Shown piece after piece: positions 55,437-64,000 of a stretch of 64,000 bases of DNA. The DNA is from Actibacterium sp. 188UL27-1 (GTDB taxonomy: Bacteria > Pseudomonadota > Alphaproteobacteria > Rhodobacterales > Rhodobacteraceae), in contig NZ_JAFEUL010000005.1 of assembly GCF_016901225.1 (NCBI RefSeq), forward strand, positions 1 to 64,000. Reading direction: 5' to 3'. The notes beneath the pieces were generated by a model, which worked only from the letters and a program-made list of their open reading frames with translations, ran no database searches and was not told where the DNA came from. Position 1 is the first letter of the stretch; the number at the start of each line of letters is the position of its first letter. A program made the translations under genes and the position numbers.

Positions 55437-56008
55437 TCGTCCATGCCCCGTCCGTTGACGCGCCGCCTTGAGCGGCTTTTCGTTCAGGCATCGGGGTCTG
55501 GTCCCGACGCCACTGGTTCTGCCGGTGCAACACACCGAACTGCTCCGCTGATGCGGATGCCGATTGCGATCTATCGGCATATCTTCTTTGGCTTTGCTCT
55601 GTCCCTGGGCGACAACACTATATGTTGTGTTTTTGCCAACCGCTTGCACAAACTGACGTAGGTTAGGGGAGTCGGTCAACCAGTAATTGAGCGTTTGGGA
55701 AACTCTTTTCTGTTGACGGAAATCGCGCCAGGCCACCGGTTTGATTCTCTTTTGTTACAAAGGGTGTCGGCCAAATCTGTGCATATCTAAAATTTTCGAT
55801 ACAATATATAGATTTAGCAGGCGTGATTGAGAGCTTGTGTGAGCATTAGCTGTTGCCAATGGGTGGTGACCGCAGTCATCCAAGATTAGCATTGCAGTGA
55901 CGCACGCGGCGCGAATGCCACACCTGCCACGGCACAACAGGCCAACCACCATATGTTGACAATTTGGTAAGGTCTGCGCGCTAACGCACCAGATGGCTTG
56001 TCAGGAAG
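55437..56008 (-). other. Long regulatory gap upstream of nrdJ
   Basis: 572 bases between nrdJ and tRNA-Pro. It contains the NrdR box described at 55615, an AT-rich block around 55780-55820 with a second, weaker NrdR-like match (ATACAATATATAGATT, 55799-55814), and no recognisable gene. Frames seen here lack a ribosome site and homology. I found no B12-box like sequence. Confidence 0.5.
55615..55630. promoter_or_regulatory. NrdR box upstream of nrdJ
   Basis: ACACTATATGTTGTGT matches the NrdR consensus ACACwATATATwGTGT at 15 of 16 positions. NrdR is the nucleotide-sensing repressor of ribonucleotide reductase genes. In the nrdJ direction the site also contains TATAGT, a -10-like element, so binding would block transcription. 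A usual second box nearby is not clear. Confidence 0.75.
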
Positions 56009-56085
56009 TGGTCGGGACAGCTGGATTCGAACCAACGACCTACGGTACCCAAAACCGTCGCGCTACCAGACTGCGCCATGCCCCG
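56009..56085 (-). tRNA. tRNA-Pro(UGG)
   Basis: A 77-base gene on the minus strand with encoded CCA (56009-56011). Acceptor CGGGGCA pairs with TGTCCCG (one G-T), the anticodon loop TTTGGGT gives TGG (Pro, CCA) and the T-arm has GGTTCGAATCC. Confidence 0.95.
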
Positions 56086-56145
56086 ATCAGGCGCACTCTT
56101 TACGATGCAAAATCCCCGTTGAAAAGCCCAAGGATGCGTCAGCGG

Positions 56146-56619
56146 TTAATTTGACGCCGTGTCATCACAGGGCCATACCGCGTCATCGCCGAAAAACGGA
56201 TGCTGCATCTGGCTGCCCGCCTCGATACCGTAGATATCGGACAACCCGCCATTGATTTCCAAGACAGCGATGATGTTGTCACCCCCGGGTATGCCGGTCA
56301 GATCCCCCGGCACAGCATTTTCATGGACATGCTGAACCGTGCCGGTCGGATCGACGAAAATCATGTCGAGCGAAATCAACGTGTTCTTCATCCAAAATGC
56401 GACGGGTTGTGGGCGATCGTACAGGAATAGCATTCCGGCCGACCGGGCCATGCTTTCGCGAAACATCAACCCCTCGGCGCGTTCCGCATCATCATCGGCA
56501 ATCTCAACCCTGAATTGTGCGCGGCCCCAATCGCCGCGCAGGGCCACCTCTCCCGGGTCACAGGCTCCGATGGCCTGAGTGGCGCCGAGGGCGAGGCAAA
56601 CGACCATGAAAAACCGCAT
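56146..56619 (-). CDS. DUF192 domain exported protein
   Basis: A 157-residue protein with signal peptide (MRFFMVVCLALGATQAIGA) and a DUF192 domain: FRVEIADDDAERAEGLMFRE, LFLYDRPQPVAFWMKNTL and SLDMIFVDPTGTV, then GDNIIAVLEINGG. The family is widespread and exported; its role is not known. The ATG overlaps the cold-shock gene stop by one base (TGATG), so the two are translated together. Confidence 0.88.
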   Translation of the reverse strand: MRFFMVVCLALGATQAIGACDPGEVALRGDWGRAQFRVEIADDDAERAEGLMFRESMARSAGMLFLYDRPQPVAFWMKNTLISLDMIFVDPTGTVQHVHENAVPGDLTGIPGGDNIIAVLEINGGLSDIYGIEAGSQMQHPFFGDDAVWPCDDTASN

Positions 56620-57176
56620 CACTCGCGATCCTGCAGCGCCGCCTCCCAGGATGTGACCTGTGTGGCCATCCGGCCACGCTTTCCATCAACCGTGCGCAGC
56701 CCGACAGCCTCGCCCGGTTGCAAATCCGCCAAGCCAGAGCGTCGCAGCACCTCAAAATGGACAAACACATCTTCGGGCCGACCAAAAATGTTGGCAAAAC
56801 CAAAGCCTTTGGTCTTGTCGAACCATTTCACACGGGCGGGTTCCAGCGGCAAACTGGCCAGAACGTCCGGATCGACCGTCGCCATGTCTTCCAACGGGGC
56901 GGGCTCTGTCGGCACGGGCGGATCGATCCGCAATACTTCGACAGCCTGCATGCCACGGGCTGTTTGCTGAACGATCACCTCGATCCCAGCGGAATCCGCC
57001 ACCGAGCTCTGGCCGAAATTGCGCAGGACATTCGCGTGCAACAAGATGTCGGGGCCGCCATCGTCGGTCACAACAAAACCAAAGCCCTTGGTAGGGTCAA
57101 ACCACTTAACGTGACCCTGCACCGTACGCGGTGCTAAGTATTCGTCTTTCATTTCCACGAAGCCATCATCATTCAT
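56619..57176 (-). CDS. Cold-shock protein with two CSD domains
   Basis: A 185-residue protein with two cold-shock domains. The first has GHVKWFDPTKGFGFVVTDDG (about 22-40) and the second RVKWFDKTKGFGFANIFG (about 113-130), each with RNP1-like KGFGF and the nearby FVH or LHA motif. It binds single-stranded RNA/DNA as an RNA chaperone or transcription helper. The long spacer (about 70-110) is acidic. The double form is characteristic of alphaproteobacteria. The start at 57176 is conserved in type; another ATG lies at 57152. Confidence 0.92.
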   Translation of the reverse strand: MNDDGFVEMKDEYLAPRTVQGHVKWFDPTKGFGFVVTDDGGPDILLHANVLRNFGQSSVADSAGIEVIVQQTARGMQAVEVLRIDPPVPTEPAPLEDMATVDPDVLASLPLEPARVKWFDKTKGFGFANIFGRPEDVFVHFEVLRRSGLADLQPGEAVGLRTVDGKRGRMATQVTSWEAALQDRE

Positions 57177-57276
57177 ACCAGGGTGACGCAGTCTGCTTTA
57201 CGTTGCGTCTGTTAACGTCATTCAAACTCAGAAATAACAATATTTCCAGAGGTTTGTCATCCACGAAGCGTGAATT

Positions 57277-57879
57277 TCAAGGATTCAAGCGACAGATCTC
57301 CCACTCCTCATGTCCAGATTTCGTCCAGCGAAACCGGTCATGCAACCGGAAGGCACCATCGGACCAGAATTCAATTTCCACGGGTTTGATCCGAAACCCG
57401 CCCCAAAAGGGTGGTCTTTTAGGATTTGGCCCGTTTTTGGCCGTCACCTCTGCAACTTTAGCGAGCAATGCCCCGCGCGAGGACAAAGGCTGACTTTGAT
57501 TGGACGCCCAGGCCCCCAGCCGACTTTGCAGCGACCGGGAGGCGTAATAGGCATCAGCCTTGGGTCCGTCTTCCTTGGTCACCGCACCTCTCACACGAAT
57601 TTGCCGCTGTAACGATTTCCAGTGTAACACAAAAGCCGCGTTACCTGACGTCAGAATTTCCTGCGCCTTACAACTCTCATAATTTGTATAAAAGACAAAG
57701 GCGTCATCTTCTATCTCTTTTAGCAAAACCATGCGCACATTGGGCATGCCCTGCGGATCGACAGTCGCCAGGGCAATTGCGTTGGGATCGTTGATTTCAG
57801 ACGTCGTAGCCTCGGCCAGCCACTGGCGGGCAAGCTCAAACGGGTCTTTCCCGTCGAATGGTCCAGTTCGGTCCGTCAA
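57277..57879 (-). CDS. pdxH: Pyridoxamine 5'-phosphate oxidase
   Basis: A 200-residue FMN enzyme. Key parts: [23 protein letters not shown] in the FMN site (two segments), [31 protein letters not shown] and the C-terminal [19 protein letters not shown]. It makes pyridoxal 5'-phosphate, the vitamin B6 cofactor. Start codon is TTG at 57879 with GGAGG five bases before, so the non-standard start is well supported. It is 100 bases downstream of the cold-shock gene end, same strand. Confidence 0.94.
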   Translation of the reverse strand: MTDRTGPFDGKDPFELARQWLAEATTSEINDPNAIALATVDPQGMPNVRMVLLKEIEDDAFVFYTNYESCKAQEILTSGNAAFVLHWKSLQRQIRVRGAVTKEDGPKADAYYASRSLQSRLGAWASNQSQPLSSRGALLAKVAEVTAKNGPNPKRPPFWGGFRIKPVEIEFWSDGAFRLHDRFRWTKSGHEEWEICRLNP

Positions 57880-58042
57880 TATTACCTCCGGGCGAGATTA
57901 CCGCGGTTAACGATGGTTACCAGCCAAATCAAGGCTGACCTTGCTGACCCCACCGATTGCCTAATGACGCGTGCCCTTGAAACCCCACCGGTGCTTGGCC
58001 TAAAGGACCACATCAGCACAAGGATTAGGCCGGAGGGCAGAA

Positions 58043-58855
58043 ATGGCGACACAATTGATGACAGGCAAACGTGGTCTGATCATGGGGCTCGCCAATGACA
58101 AGTCCATTGCCTGGGGCATCGCCAAGGCCTGTGCGGATGCGGGGGCTGAACTGGCACTGACCTATCAGGGGGAGGCATTCAAGAAGCGCGTCACCCCCCT
58201 GGCCGAGCAGCTTGGCGTAACACAGATCGCCGATTGCGATGTCAGCGATGAGGCCTCCATCGACGCGGTGTTCAACCAGTTGCAGTCGGCCTGGGGCCAG
58301 CTTGACTTTTACGTGCATGCCATTGGCTTTTCGGACAAAAATGAACTTCGGGGCCGGTATGTCGACACATCGCGCGACAATTTCGCGATGTCGATGGATA
58401 TCTCCGTTTACTCGTTCACGTCCTGCGTCCGCCGGGCGGAAAAGATGATGTCCAAAGGCGGGTCCTGCCTGACCCTCACCTATCTGGGCGCGGAACGCGT
58501 GATGCCCCATTATAACGTCATGGGTGTTGCCAAGGCCGCGTTGGAAGCCAGCGTGCGTTATCTGGCCGAGGATCTGGGCAAGGATGGTATCCGCGTGAAT
58601 GCCATCTCGGCGGGGCCGATCAAGACGCTGGCCGCCTCCGGTATTGGCGATTTTCGCTATATCCTGAGATGGAACGAGCTGAACGCCCCCCTGCGCCGGA
58701 CGGTAAACCAAGAAGAGGTCGGCAAATCCGCTCTTTACCTACTGTCGGATCTGGGATCCGGGGTGACGGGCGAGGTGCACCATGTCGATTCCGGGTACCA
58801 CGCCGTCGGCATGAAGGCCGTGGATGCCCCCGATATCGATGCTGCAAAAAAGTAA
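58043..58855 (+). CDS. fabI: Enoyl-[acyl-carrier-protein] reductase (NADH)
   Basis: A 270-residue SDR enzyme of the FabI type: GLIMGLANDKSIAWGIAKAC binds NADH, DCDVSDEASI and HAIGFSDKNELRG follow, and the active-site Tyr-Lys pair is in HYNVMGVAKAALEAS (Y-x6-K). The C-terminal GPIKTLAASGIGDF loop closes on substrate. It performs the last reduction in fatty-acid elongation. It is the first gene of a plus-strand run with gpt (18-base gap) and is divergent from pdxH. Confidence 0.95.
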   Translation: MATQLMTGKRGLIMGLANDKSIAWGIAKACADAGAELALTYQGEAFKKRVTPLAEQLGVTQIADCDVSDEASIDAVFNQLQSAWGQLDFYVHAIGFSDKNELRGRYVDTSRDNFAMSMDISVYSFTSCVRRAEKMMSKGGSCLTLTYLGAERVMPHYNVMGVAKAALEASVRYLAEDLGKDGIRVNAISAGPIKTLAASGIGDFRYILRWNELNAPLRRTVNQEEVGKSALYLLSDLGSGVTGEVHHVDSGYHAVGMKAVDAPDIDAAKK

Positions 58856-58873
58856 ACGGCCGGAGCACGCACC

Positions 58874-59377
58874 ATGACGGATCGACTGCCCCATGAAAAA
58901 GGATTCCATGTTAGCTGGGACCAGATCCACCGCGACGCCCGCGCGCTGGCATGGCGGCTGGACAAACGCGGCCCCCTGGATGACGGTGCCTGGAAATCGG
59001 TGGTGGCCATTACACGCGGCGGGATGGCCCCCGCGATGATCGTGGCGCGTGAGCTTGATATCCGCACCGTCGATACGATCAGCGTCAAATCCTATGATCA
59101 CCAATCGCAATCCGCCGCCAAGGTGCTGAAATCGCCGGACCAACCGCTGATGGGAACAGGCCATGGTGTTCTGGTGATCGATGATCTGGTCGATAGCGGC
59201 CGCACCTTGCAGTTGGTGCGCGACCTCTATCCGGATGCCCATTACGCCACCGTTTATGCCAAGCCCAAGGGTCGCGACATGGTGGACACGTTCATCACCG
59301 AGGTCAGTCAGGACACATGGATCTTTTTCCCGTGGGACATGGCCCTACAATATGTGGAACCTTATCGCGGGACCTGA
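58874..59377 (+). CDS. gpt: Xanthine-guanine phosphoribosyltransferase
   Basis: A 167-residue PRTase of the Gpt type. The PRPP motif [17 protein letters not shown] is clear and the flexible loop lies around [14 protein letters not shown][10 protein letters not shown] at the N-terminus matches Gpt. It salvages xanthine and guanine to XMP and GMP. The ATG is 18 bases after the fabI stop. Confidence 0.92.
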   Translation: MTDRLPHEKGFHVSWDQIHRDARALAWRLDKRGPLDDGAWKSVVAITRGGMAPAMIVARELDIRTVDTISVKSYDHQSQSAAKVLKSPDQPLMGTGHGVLVIDDLVDSGRTLQLVRDLYPDAHYATVYAKPKGRDMVDTFITEVSQDTWIFFPWDMALQYVEPYRGT

Positions 59378-59419
59378 CCGCGTCTGCAGTTTACGCCACC
59401 TATTGAACCGGATGCGTTT

Positions 59420-60640
59420 ATGACCTTGCCCGTATCGCCGCAGATGTCAGCCACTTTTCCACCGCCGGTGATGGAGGCACGACGCTGGCTGGAAGGTCGC
59501 ACCTTTGCATCCAACCGCCCTTTGCTAAATGTCAGCCAGGCCGCGCCGGTCGATCCACCGCCCGAAGAACTGCGACAGGCCATGGCGCAGATTATCCTGT
59601 CGGAGCCGGAGAGCCATCTATACGGCCCCGTTCTGGGCCTTCCTGAACTGCGGGAGGAACTGGCCCGTACCTGGTCGCACGACTACCGCGGATCGGTCGG
59701 CGCGGATCAGGTGGCAATCACATCGGGTTGCAATCAAGCCTTCGCGGCGGCCCTGGCCACGCTGGCCGGACCCGGTGATGAGGTGATCCTGCCGACGCCG
59801 TGGTACTTTAACCACAAGATGTGGCTCGACATGGCCGGGGTCGCCGCGATCGCCCTGCCCTGCGGATCTGACATGCAACCGGACCCAGCGCGCGCAGCCA
59901 CATTGATCACCACCAAGACGCGGGCCATCGCGCTGGTGACGCCCAACAACCCCACCGGTGCGGAATATGACCCGCAGACGGTGCAGACGTTTTTTGAACT
60001 GGCCCGCAGCCACGGCATCGCGCTGATCGTCGATGAAACCTATCGCGATTTCCACGCCGCAGAGCCCGGCACCGCTCTGCATCCCCTGTTCCAGAACCCG
60101 GATTGGGACAAGACCCTGATTTGTCTTTATTCCTTTTCCAAGGCTTATCGCCTGACAGGCCATCGGGTTGGTGCGATGATTGCGGGCGCTGCGCAATTGT
60201 CGCAGGTCGAGAAATTCCTGGATACGGTGGCCATCTGCCCAAACCAGTTGGGCCAGCGGGCGGCCCTGTGGGGCATGCAAAACCTAGGCAGCTGGCTGGC
60301 GGGGGAACGGCTTGAGATTCTGGACCGTCGCGGGGCGATTCAGGATCATTTCACTCCGCTGAAACAGGCAGGTTGGCAGTTGTTGGGATGTGGGGCTTAC
60401 TTCGCTTACATACGGCATCCGTTTGCCGTGCCGTCCAACGCATTGGCGCCGCGATTGGTGGATGCGGCACAAATCCTGTGTTTGCCCGGCACCATGTTCA
60501 TGCCCACCGAAGATCCGGGTGGCGCAGATCAATTGCGCATCGCCTTTGCCAATATCGACCGGTCCGAGATCGCGGTTCTGATGGCCCGTCTCGCAGAGGT
60601 GACCAATGACAGCCTTGCCGACGCCACCGCGCTGTCATAG
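59420..60640 (+). CDS. PLP-dependent aminotransferase (class I/II)
   Basis: A 406-residue fold-type I aminotransferase: YGPVLGLPELREELA, ITSGCNQAFAAALATLAGPG, VTPNNPTGAEYDPQ, LIVDETYRDF and the Lys for PLP in LYSFSKAYRLTGHRVGAM (SFSKAY). C-terminal RIAFANID contains the carboxylate-binding Arg. It probably transaminates an amino acid; the exact substrate is unclear from sequence. Start ATG at 59420 lies 42 bases after gpt. Confidence 0.88.
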   Translation: MTLPVSPQMSATFPPPVMEARRWLEGRTFASNRPLLNVSQAAPVDPPPEELRQAMAQIILSEPESHLYGPVLGLPELREELARTWSHDYRGSVGADQVAITSGCNQAFAAALATLAGPGDEVILPTPWYFNHKMWLDMAGVAAIALPCGSDMQPDPARAATLITTKTRAIALVTPNNPTGAEYDPQTVQTFFELARSHGIALIVDETYRDFHAAEPGTALHPLFQNPDWDKTLICLYSFSKAYRLTGHRVGAMIAGAAQLSQVEKFLDTVAICPNQLGQRAALWGMQNLGSWLAGERLEILDRRGAIQDHFTPLKQAGWQLLGCGAYFAYIRHPFAVPSNALAPRLVDAAQILCLPGTMFMPTEDPGGADQLRIAFANIDRSEIAVLMARLAEVTNDSLADATALS

Positions 60641-60674
60641 GACCTGACAATCGCGCAGGTAGGAGAGCCGAGAT

Positions 60675-62537
60675 ATGGCAGACAAAAAATCGCCCGGTAT
60701 CGGAAAACAGGCCGCAAATGGCTTTATCTGGGTCATTCTTCTTCTGCTGATCGTGGGTCTGGCCGGATTTGGGGCAACCAGCTTTGGTGGATCGCAAGCG
60801 GCTGTGGTCACCGTGGGCGCGCGCCCGGTGGATGCAAACCAATATCTGCGTGCGGCGCGGGAGGCGCTGCGCCGCGACCAGCAGCAGCAGGGCCGGACCT
60901 ACACCATGGCCGATCCGCGCGCCCAACAGATTGCCCAGCAGGTTCGGACCGAGCTGGTCGCCGCGGCCGCGGTAGAGAACGAGGCGATCCGCCTGGGCAT
61001 TTCCATTGGCGATGACCAGGTGGCGGATCAGATCGCCAGCAACCAGGCCTTTCAGGGGGCTGGCGGATTTAATCAACTGGCATTTGAAGAGGTTCTGGGA
61101 CGGCTTGGCATGAGTCAGCGGGCGTTTATCGAGAATGTCCGCCATGAAACCTCCCGATTTCTGCTGCAAAACGCGGTCAGCGGCGGCGTCGCCCAGACCG
61201 AAAGTTACATCGACCAGATGCTGAGCTTTGTGGGCCAGCGTCGCAGCTTTAAGGTCGCGACATTCGCATTTGATGACGATGACGGCACCCCGCCCCCCTT
61301 GCCCAGCGATGAGGACCTGCAAAGCTTTTACGATGACAATCCCGGGCAGTTCACCCTGCCGGAGCGCAAGCGGATCACCTATATCTGGATCACACCAGAG
61401 CAGTTGGCCGAAACGACAGACGTGACCGACGAACAGCTCCAGGCTCTTTACGACGACCGGATCGATGAATACCGCCAACCCGCGCGGCGTCTTGTGGAAC
61501 GCCTTGCCTTTGCGGATACCGACGCGGCCAATGCCGCAAAAACCCAGATCGAGGCGGGAGAGACCACGTTCGATGCCGTGGTGGAAGGGCGTAACCTGAC
61601 CCTGGCTGATGTCGATCTGGGCGAAGTGACAGTTGAGGCATTGGGAGAGAACGGGCCAGCCATCTTTGCCTTGACCGAACCCGGGATCGTAGGGCCGCTG
61701 GATACCGGCCTGGGCCCAGCCTTGTTTCGGGTGAACGCCATTCTGGAGGCGCGCGAAATCACCCTGGACGAGGCGCGCGATGATCTTCAGACAATTGCGG
61801 CCCTTGATGCGGCCCGTCGCCGGATCGACGGGGCGTTGGGCGATATCGATGACCTGCTGGCCTCTGGCGCAACCCTTGAAGAGGCGGCCGACGAAACCGA
61901 TCTGGTTCTAGGGCAAATTGACTATACCCCCACCAGCGAAGAGCCCATCGCAGGCTATCCGGCCTTCCGCCGGGTTGCGTCGCAGGTGACCGAGGATGAT
62001 TTTCCAGAGGTGGACAGCCTGTCGGATGGCGGCATCTTCGCATTACGCCTGGATGAGGTTGTCCCGCCGGAACTTCAGCAACTTGCAGACGTCCGCCAGG
62101 TCGCCATCGAAGCATGGCAACAGGACCGCCGCATCGCGCTGTTGCGGGAACAGGCCAACATCCTGGATGCGCAAATCGGTGTCGGCGCCGCCATCGACGG
62201 CGGCGACGCGGCGGTCGAAACCGTAACGCAAGTCACACGCGATGCGCCGACGGCAGGTGTGCCCCCCTCCGTCACACAGGAAGCCTTCACACTCGAGGAA
62301 GGCAAGACAGCCGTGGTCGAAGCTGGAGGCAGCGTCTATCTGGTACAGCTGACCAGTATCGAACCGCCTGATTTTGAAGATGAACGGATCCAATTGGTAC
62401 GGGATTCCTTGCAGCAACAGGCCGGGATCTCCCTTGGGCAAGACATATTCACCATGTATTCCAATGCGTTGGTCGAACGCACCGGCCAGGACTTGAACGG
62501 CCGCGTGCTCAACGCCGTCCACGCCGAACTCCCCTAG
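60675..62537 (+). CDS. Membrane-anchored SurA/PpiD-like peptidyl-prolyl isomerase
   Basis: A 620-residue protein: short cytosolic N-terminus, one membrane segment (about 17-36), a SurA_N-like helical domain (about 50-180), a parvulin-like region (about 225-355, LPERKRITYIWITPEQLAE) and a second periplasmic part ending in PDFEDERIQLVRDSLQQQ. PpiD-like chaperones assist folding of exported proteins at the inner membrane. It precedes trpE by two bases, an arrangement common in Rhodobacteraceae. The gene starts with ATG after GGAGAGCCGAGAT. Confidence 0.87.
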   Translation: MADKKSPGIGKQAANGFIWVILLLLIVGLAGFGATSFGGSQAAVVTVGARPVDANQYLRAAREALRRDQQQQGRTYTMADPRAQQIAQQVRTELVAAAAVENEAIRLGISIGDDQVADQIASNQAFQGAGGFNQLAFEEVLGRLGMSQRAFIENVRHETSRFLLQNAVSGGVAQTESYIDQMLSFVGQRRSFKVATFAFDDDDGTPPPLPSDEDLQSFYDDNPGQFTLPERKRITYIWITPEQLAETTDVTDEQLQALYDDRIDEYRQPARRLVERLAFADTDAANAAKTQIEAGETTFDAVVEGRNLTLADVDLGEVTVEALGENGPAIFALTEPGIVGPLDTGLGPALFRVNAILEAREITLDEARDDLQTIAALDAARRRIDGALGDIDDLLASGATLEEAADETDLVLGQIDYTPTSEEPIAGYPAFRRVASQVTEDDFPEVDSLSDGGIFALRLDEVVPPELQQLADVRQVAIEAWQQDRRIALLREQANILDAQIGVGAAIDGGDAAVETVTQVTRDAPTAGVPPSVTQEAFTLEEGKTAVVEAGGSVYLVQLTSIEPPDFEDERIQLVRDSLQQQAGISLGQDIFTMYSNALVERTGQDLNGRVLNAVHAELP

Positions 62538-62539
62538 AC

Positions 62540-64000
62540 ATGGCCACATTGGAACCCGCATTCGACAGCTTTGCCCACGGGTTTGAGGCGGGTCGAAATC
62601 AGGTCGTCTTTGCCCGGATGGCCGCTGATCTGGATACGCCGGTCTCCTTGATGCTCAAGCTGGCCGGGGCGCGGACCGACAGTTTCATGCTTGAAAGTGT
62701 TACGGGCGGCGAGGTGCGCGGGCGCTACTCCGTGGTTGGATTAAAGCCTGATCTGATCTGGCAATGCCACGGCCAGACGGCGCGCATCAATCGCGAGGCG
62801 CGCTTCAATCCCGGTGCCTTTGTCGAACAGGAGGCCCCACCGCTGGATGCGTTGCGGGCACTTTTGACCGAAAGCCGGATCGCGCTGCCCGATGGCCTAC
62901 CGCCCATCGCTGCGGGGCTGTTCGGGTATCTGGGCTATGACATGATCCGTCTGGTGGAGCATCTGCCCGACATCAATCCCGATCCGCTTGGCCTGCCGGA
63001 TGCAACGCTCATGCGTCCCTCTGTGGTGGCCGTGTTGGATGGCGTGAAGGGTGAGGTCACGGTGGTTTCCCCGGCCTTTACCGGTGCGGGGATTTCTGCC
63101 CGTGCGGCCTATGCCCAGGCGGCGGAGCGGGTGATGGATGCAGTACGCGATCTGGAACGCGGCCTGCCCCACGATACGCCCGACCTGACGGACGGGTCGG
63201 ATCTGGGCCTGCCTGTGTCGAACTTTACCAAGGACGGCTATAAGTCGGCTGTCGAAAAGGCACGCGATTACATCAAAGCAGGCGACATCTTCCAGGTCGT
63301 ACCGTCGCAGCGGTGGCGCCATGATTTCAAGCATCCACCCTTTGCGCTGTATCGATCCTTGCGGCGAACCAATCCATCGCCGTTCATGTTTTTTTTCAAC
63401 TTTGGCGGCTTTCAGGTGGTGGGTGCCAGCCCCGAGATCCTGGTGCGTCTGCGCGATGGGGAGGTCACAGTGCGCCCCATCGCAGGCACCCGGCACCGCG
63501 GTGCCACCCCTGCCGAGGATCGCGCGCTTGAGGCAGATCTGCTTGCCGATCCCAAAGAACGCGCAGAACATCTGATGCTGCTGGACCTGGGCCGTAACGA
63601 TGTGGGTCGCGTGGCCAGGATCGGGACGGTGCGCCCGACCGAAGAGTTCATCATCGAACGCTATAGTCATGTCATGCACATCGTCTCCAATGTGGTCGGA
63701 GAGATTGCAGAGGACCAAGATGCACTCTCGGCCCTGTTAGCCGGTCTGCCTGCGGGCACGGTCTCCGGTGCGCCCAAAGTGCGTGCCATGGAGATTATTG
63801 ACGAGCTGGAGCCCGAAAAGCGCGGTGTCTATGGCGGCGGGGTCGGCTATTTCTCGGCCGACGGCGACATGGACATGTGCATCGCGCTGCGAACGGCCGT
63901 TTTGAAAGACGAGGCGCTCTATATTCAGGCAGGCGGCGGCGTTGTCTATGACAGCGATCCCGAATTCGAATGGCAGGAAACGGTCAACAAGGCCCAGGCG
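62540..64000 (+). CDS. trpE: Anthranilate synthase component I (partial at window end)
   Basis: The first 487 residues of TrpE; the frame is open to the window edge. Visible parts: LMLKLAGARTDSFMLESVTG (Trp-binding LES-type motif), IKAGDIFQVVPSQRW, NPSPFMFFFNFGGFQVVGAS, PIAGTRHRGATPAEDRALE, LMLLDLGRNDVGRVA and TVSGAPKVRAMEIIDELE, the chorismate site. It converts chorismate to anthranilate with the TrpG amidotransferase. Only a short C-terminal end is missing. Confidence 0.95.
   Translation, partial: MATLEPAFDSFAHGFEAGRNQVVFARMAADLDTPVSLMLKLAGARTDSFMLESVTGGEVRGRYSVVGLKPDLIWQCHGQTARINREARFNPGAFVEQEAPPLDALRALLTESRIALPDGLPPIAAGLFGYLGYDMIRLVEHLPDINPDPLGLPDATLMRPSVVAVLDGVKGEVTVVSPAFTGAGISARAAYAQAAERVMDAVRDLERGLPHDTPDLTDGSDLGLPVSNFTKDGYKSAVEKARDYIKAGDIFQVVPSQRWRHDFKHPPFALYRSLRRTNPSPFMFFFNFGGFQVVGASPEILVRLRDGEVTVRPIAGTRHRGATPAEDRALEADLLADPKERAEHLMLLDLGRNDVGRVARIGTVRPTEEFIIERYSHVMHIVSNVVGEIAEDQDALSALLAGLPAGTVSGAPKVRAMEIIDELEPEKRGVYGGGVGYFSADGDMDMCIALRTAVLKDEALYIQAGGGVVYDSDPEFEWQETVNKAQA

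Noticed and set aside
53532-55661. An open frame of 709 codons on the plus strand opposite nrdJ
   Set aside because: It lies antisense to conserved NrdJ sequence, has no ribosome site and no recognisable motif.
55437-55800. A cobalamin riboswitch upstream of the B12-dependent nrdJ
   Set aside because: I could not find the conserved B12-box on either strand; the NrdR box explains regulation better.
55755-55952. A 65-codon minus-strand frame between nrdJ and tRNA-Pro
   Set aside because: No ribosome site, no signal peptide or motif; the AT-rich part looks regulatory.

Overview
This window looks like a chromosomal segment of a marine-type alphaproteobacterium of the Roseobacter group (Rhodobacteraceae). 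The reasons are the high GC content, an L21 protein with an HhH-type tail, a double cold-shock-domain protein, ChpT, CtaA (Cox15), a vitamin B12-dependent ribonucleotide reductase, corrinoid C1 genes, Hint-domain and VPLPA-type cell-surface proteins, and ornithine-lipid genes. This placement rests on gene content and protein motifs read by eye; no search was run.

Layout. 0-4 kb: an IS3-family transposase tail, tRNA-Gln(UUG), a sulfotransferase, rplM-rpsI with a clear terminator, and a VPLPA-tailed surface protein. 4-9 kb: a thioesterase divergent from an enoyl-CoA hydratase/NTP-transferase pair, an SRPBCC-YCII-ECF42 sigma factor operon, and a PQQ-type sugar dehydrogenase. 9-15.6 kb: a branched-chain amino-acid type ABC operon with two small Cys-rich secreted paralogues in the middle. 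15.7-22.4 kb: M32 carboxypeptidase, ctaA, trmJ, a thiE-like gene, olsB-olsA, a DUF3553 gene and chpT.

22.4-30.5 kb holds one long, tightly overlapping minus-strand run: rtcB, GNAT, LysE exporter, GNAT, double GNAT, obgE, proB, RidA and proA. It links RNA repair, acetyltransferases, a ribosome-assembly GTPase and proline synthesis. rplU-rpmA lie just upstream and end in a terminator. 31.7-38.5 kb: a DUF2059 protein, tRNA-Ser(CGA), and an AT-rich promoter region leading to a two-gene operon of a membrane-fusion protein and a GT2 beta-glucan synthase with a c-di-GMP-type PilZ domain. It lacks the other cellulose genes and resembles rhizobial mixed-linkage glucan (bgs) loci. This is followed by a decayed IS5 transposase carrying a palindromic insertion and by an orphan Hint protein.

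38.6-48.5 kb: rlmE, a Ppx/GppA phosphatase, and a folate/corrinoid C1 module (virulence-factor-family protein, MetF-like reductase, methyl-THF:corrinoid methyltransferase, and a [2Fe-2S]-ASKHA corrinoid activator). An XRE/MmyB regulator with a perfect 15-base palindrome lies within it. 48.5-64 kb: a second VPLP-tailed protein, an HD hydrolase, icd, and nrdJ with a near-consensus NrdR box; icd and nrdJ are separated by nested long inverted repeats. Then come tRNA-Pro(UGG), cold-shock/DUF192, pdxH, fabI, gpt, an aminotransferase, a SurA/PpiD-like chaperone and trpE, which runs off the end. Most of the window is core genome. The accessory signals lie at 1-600, 33-38.5 and 51.4-51.6 kb.
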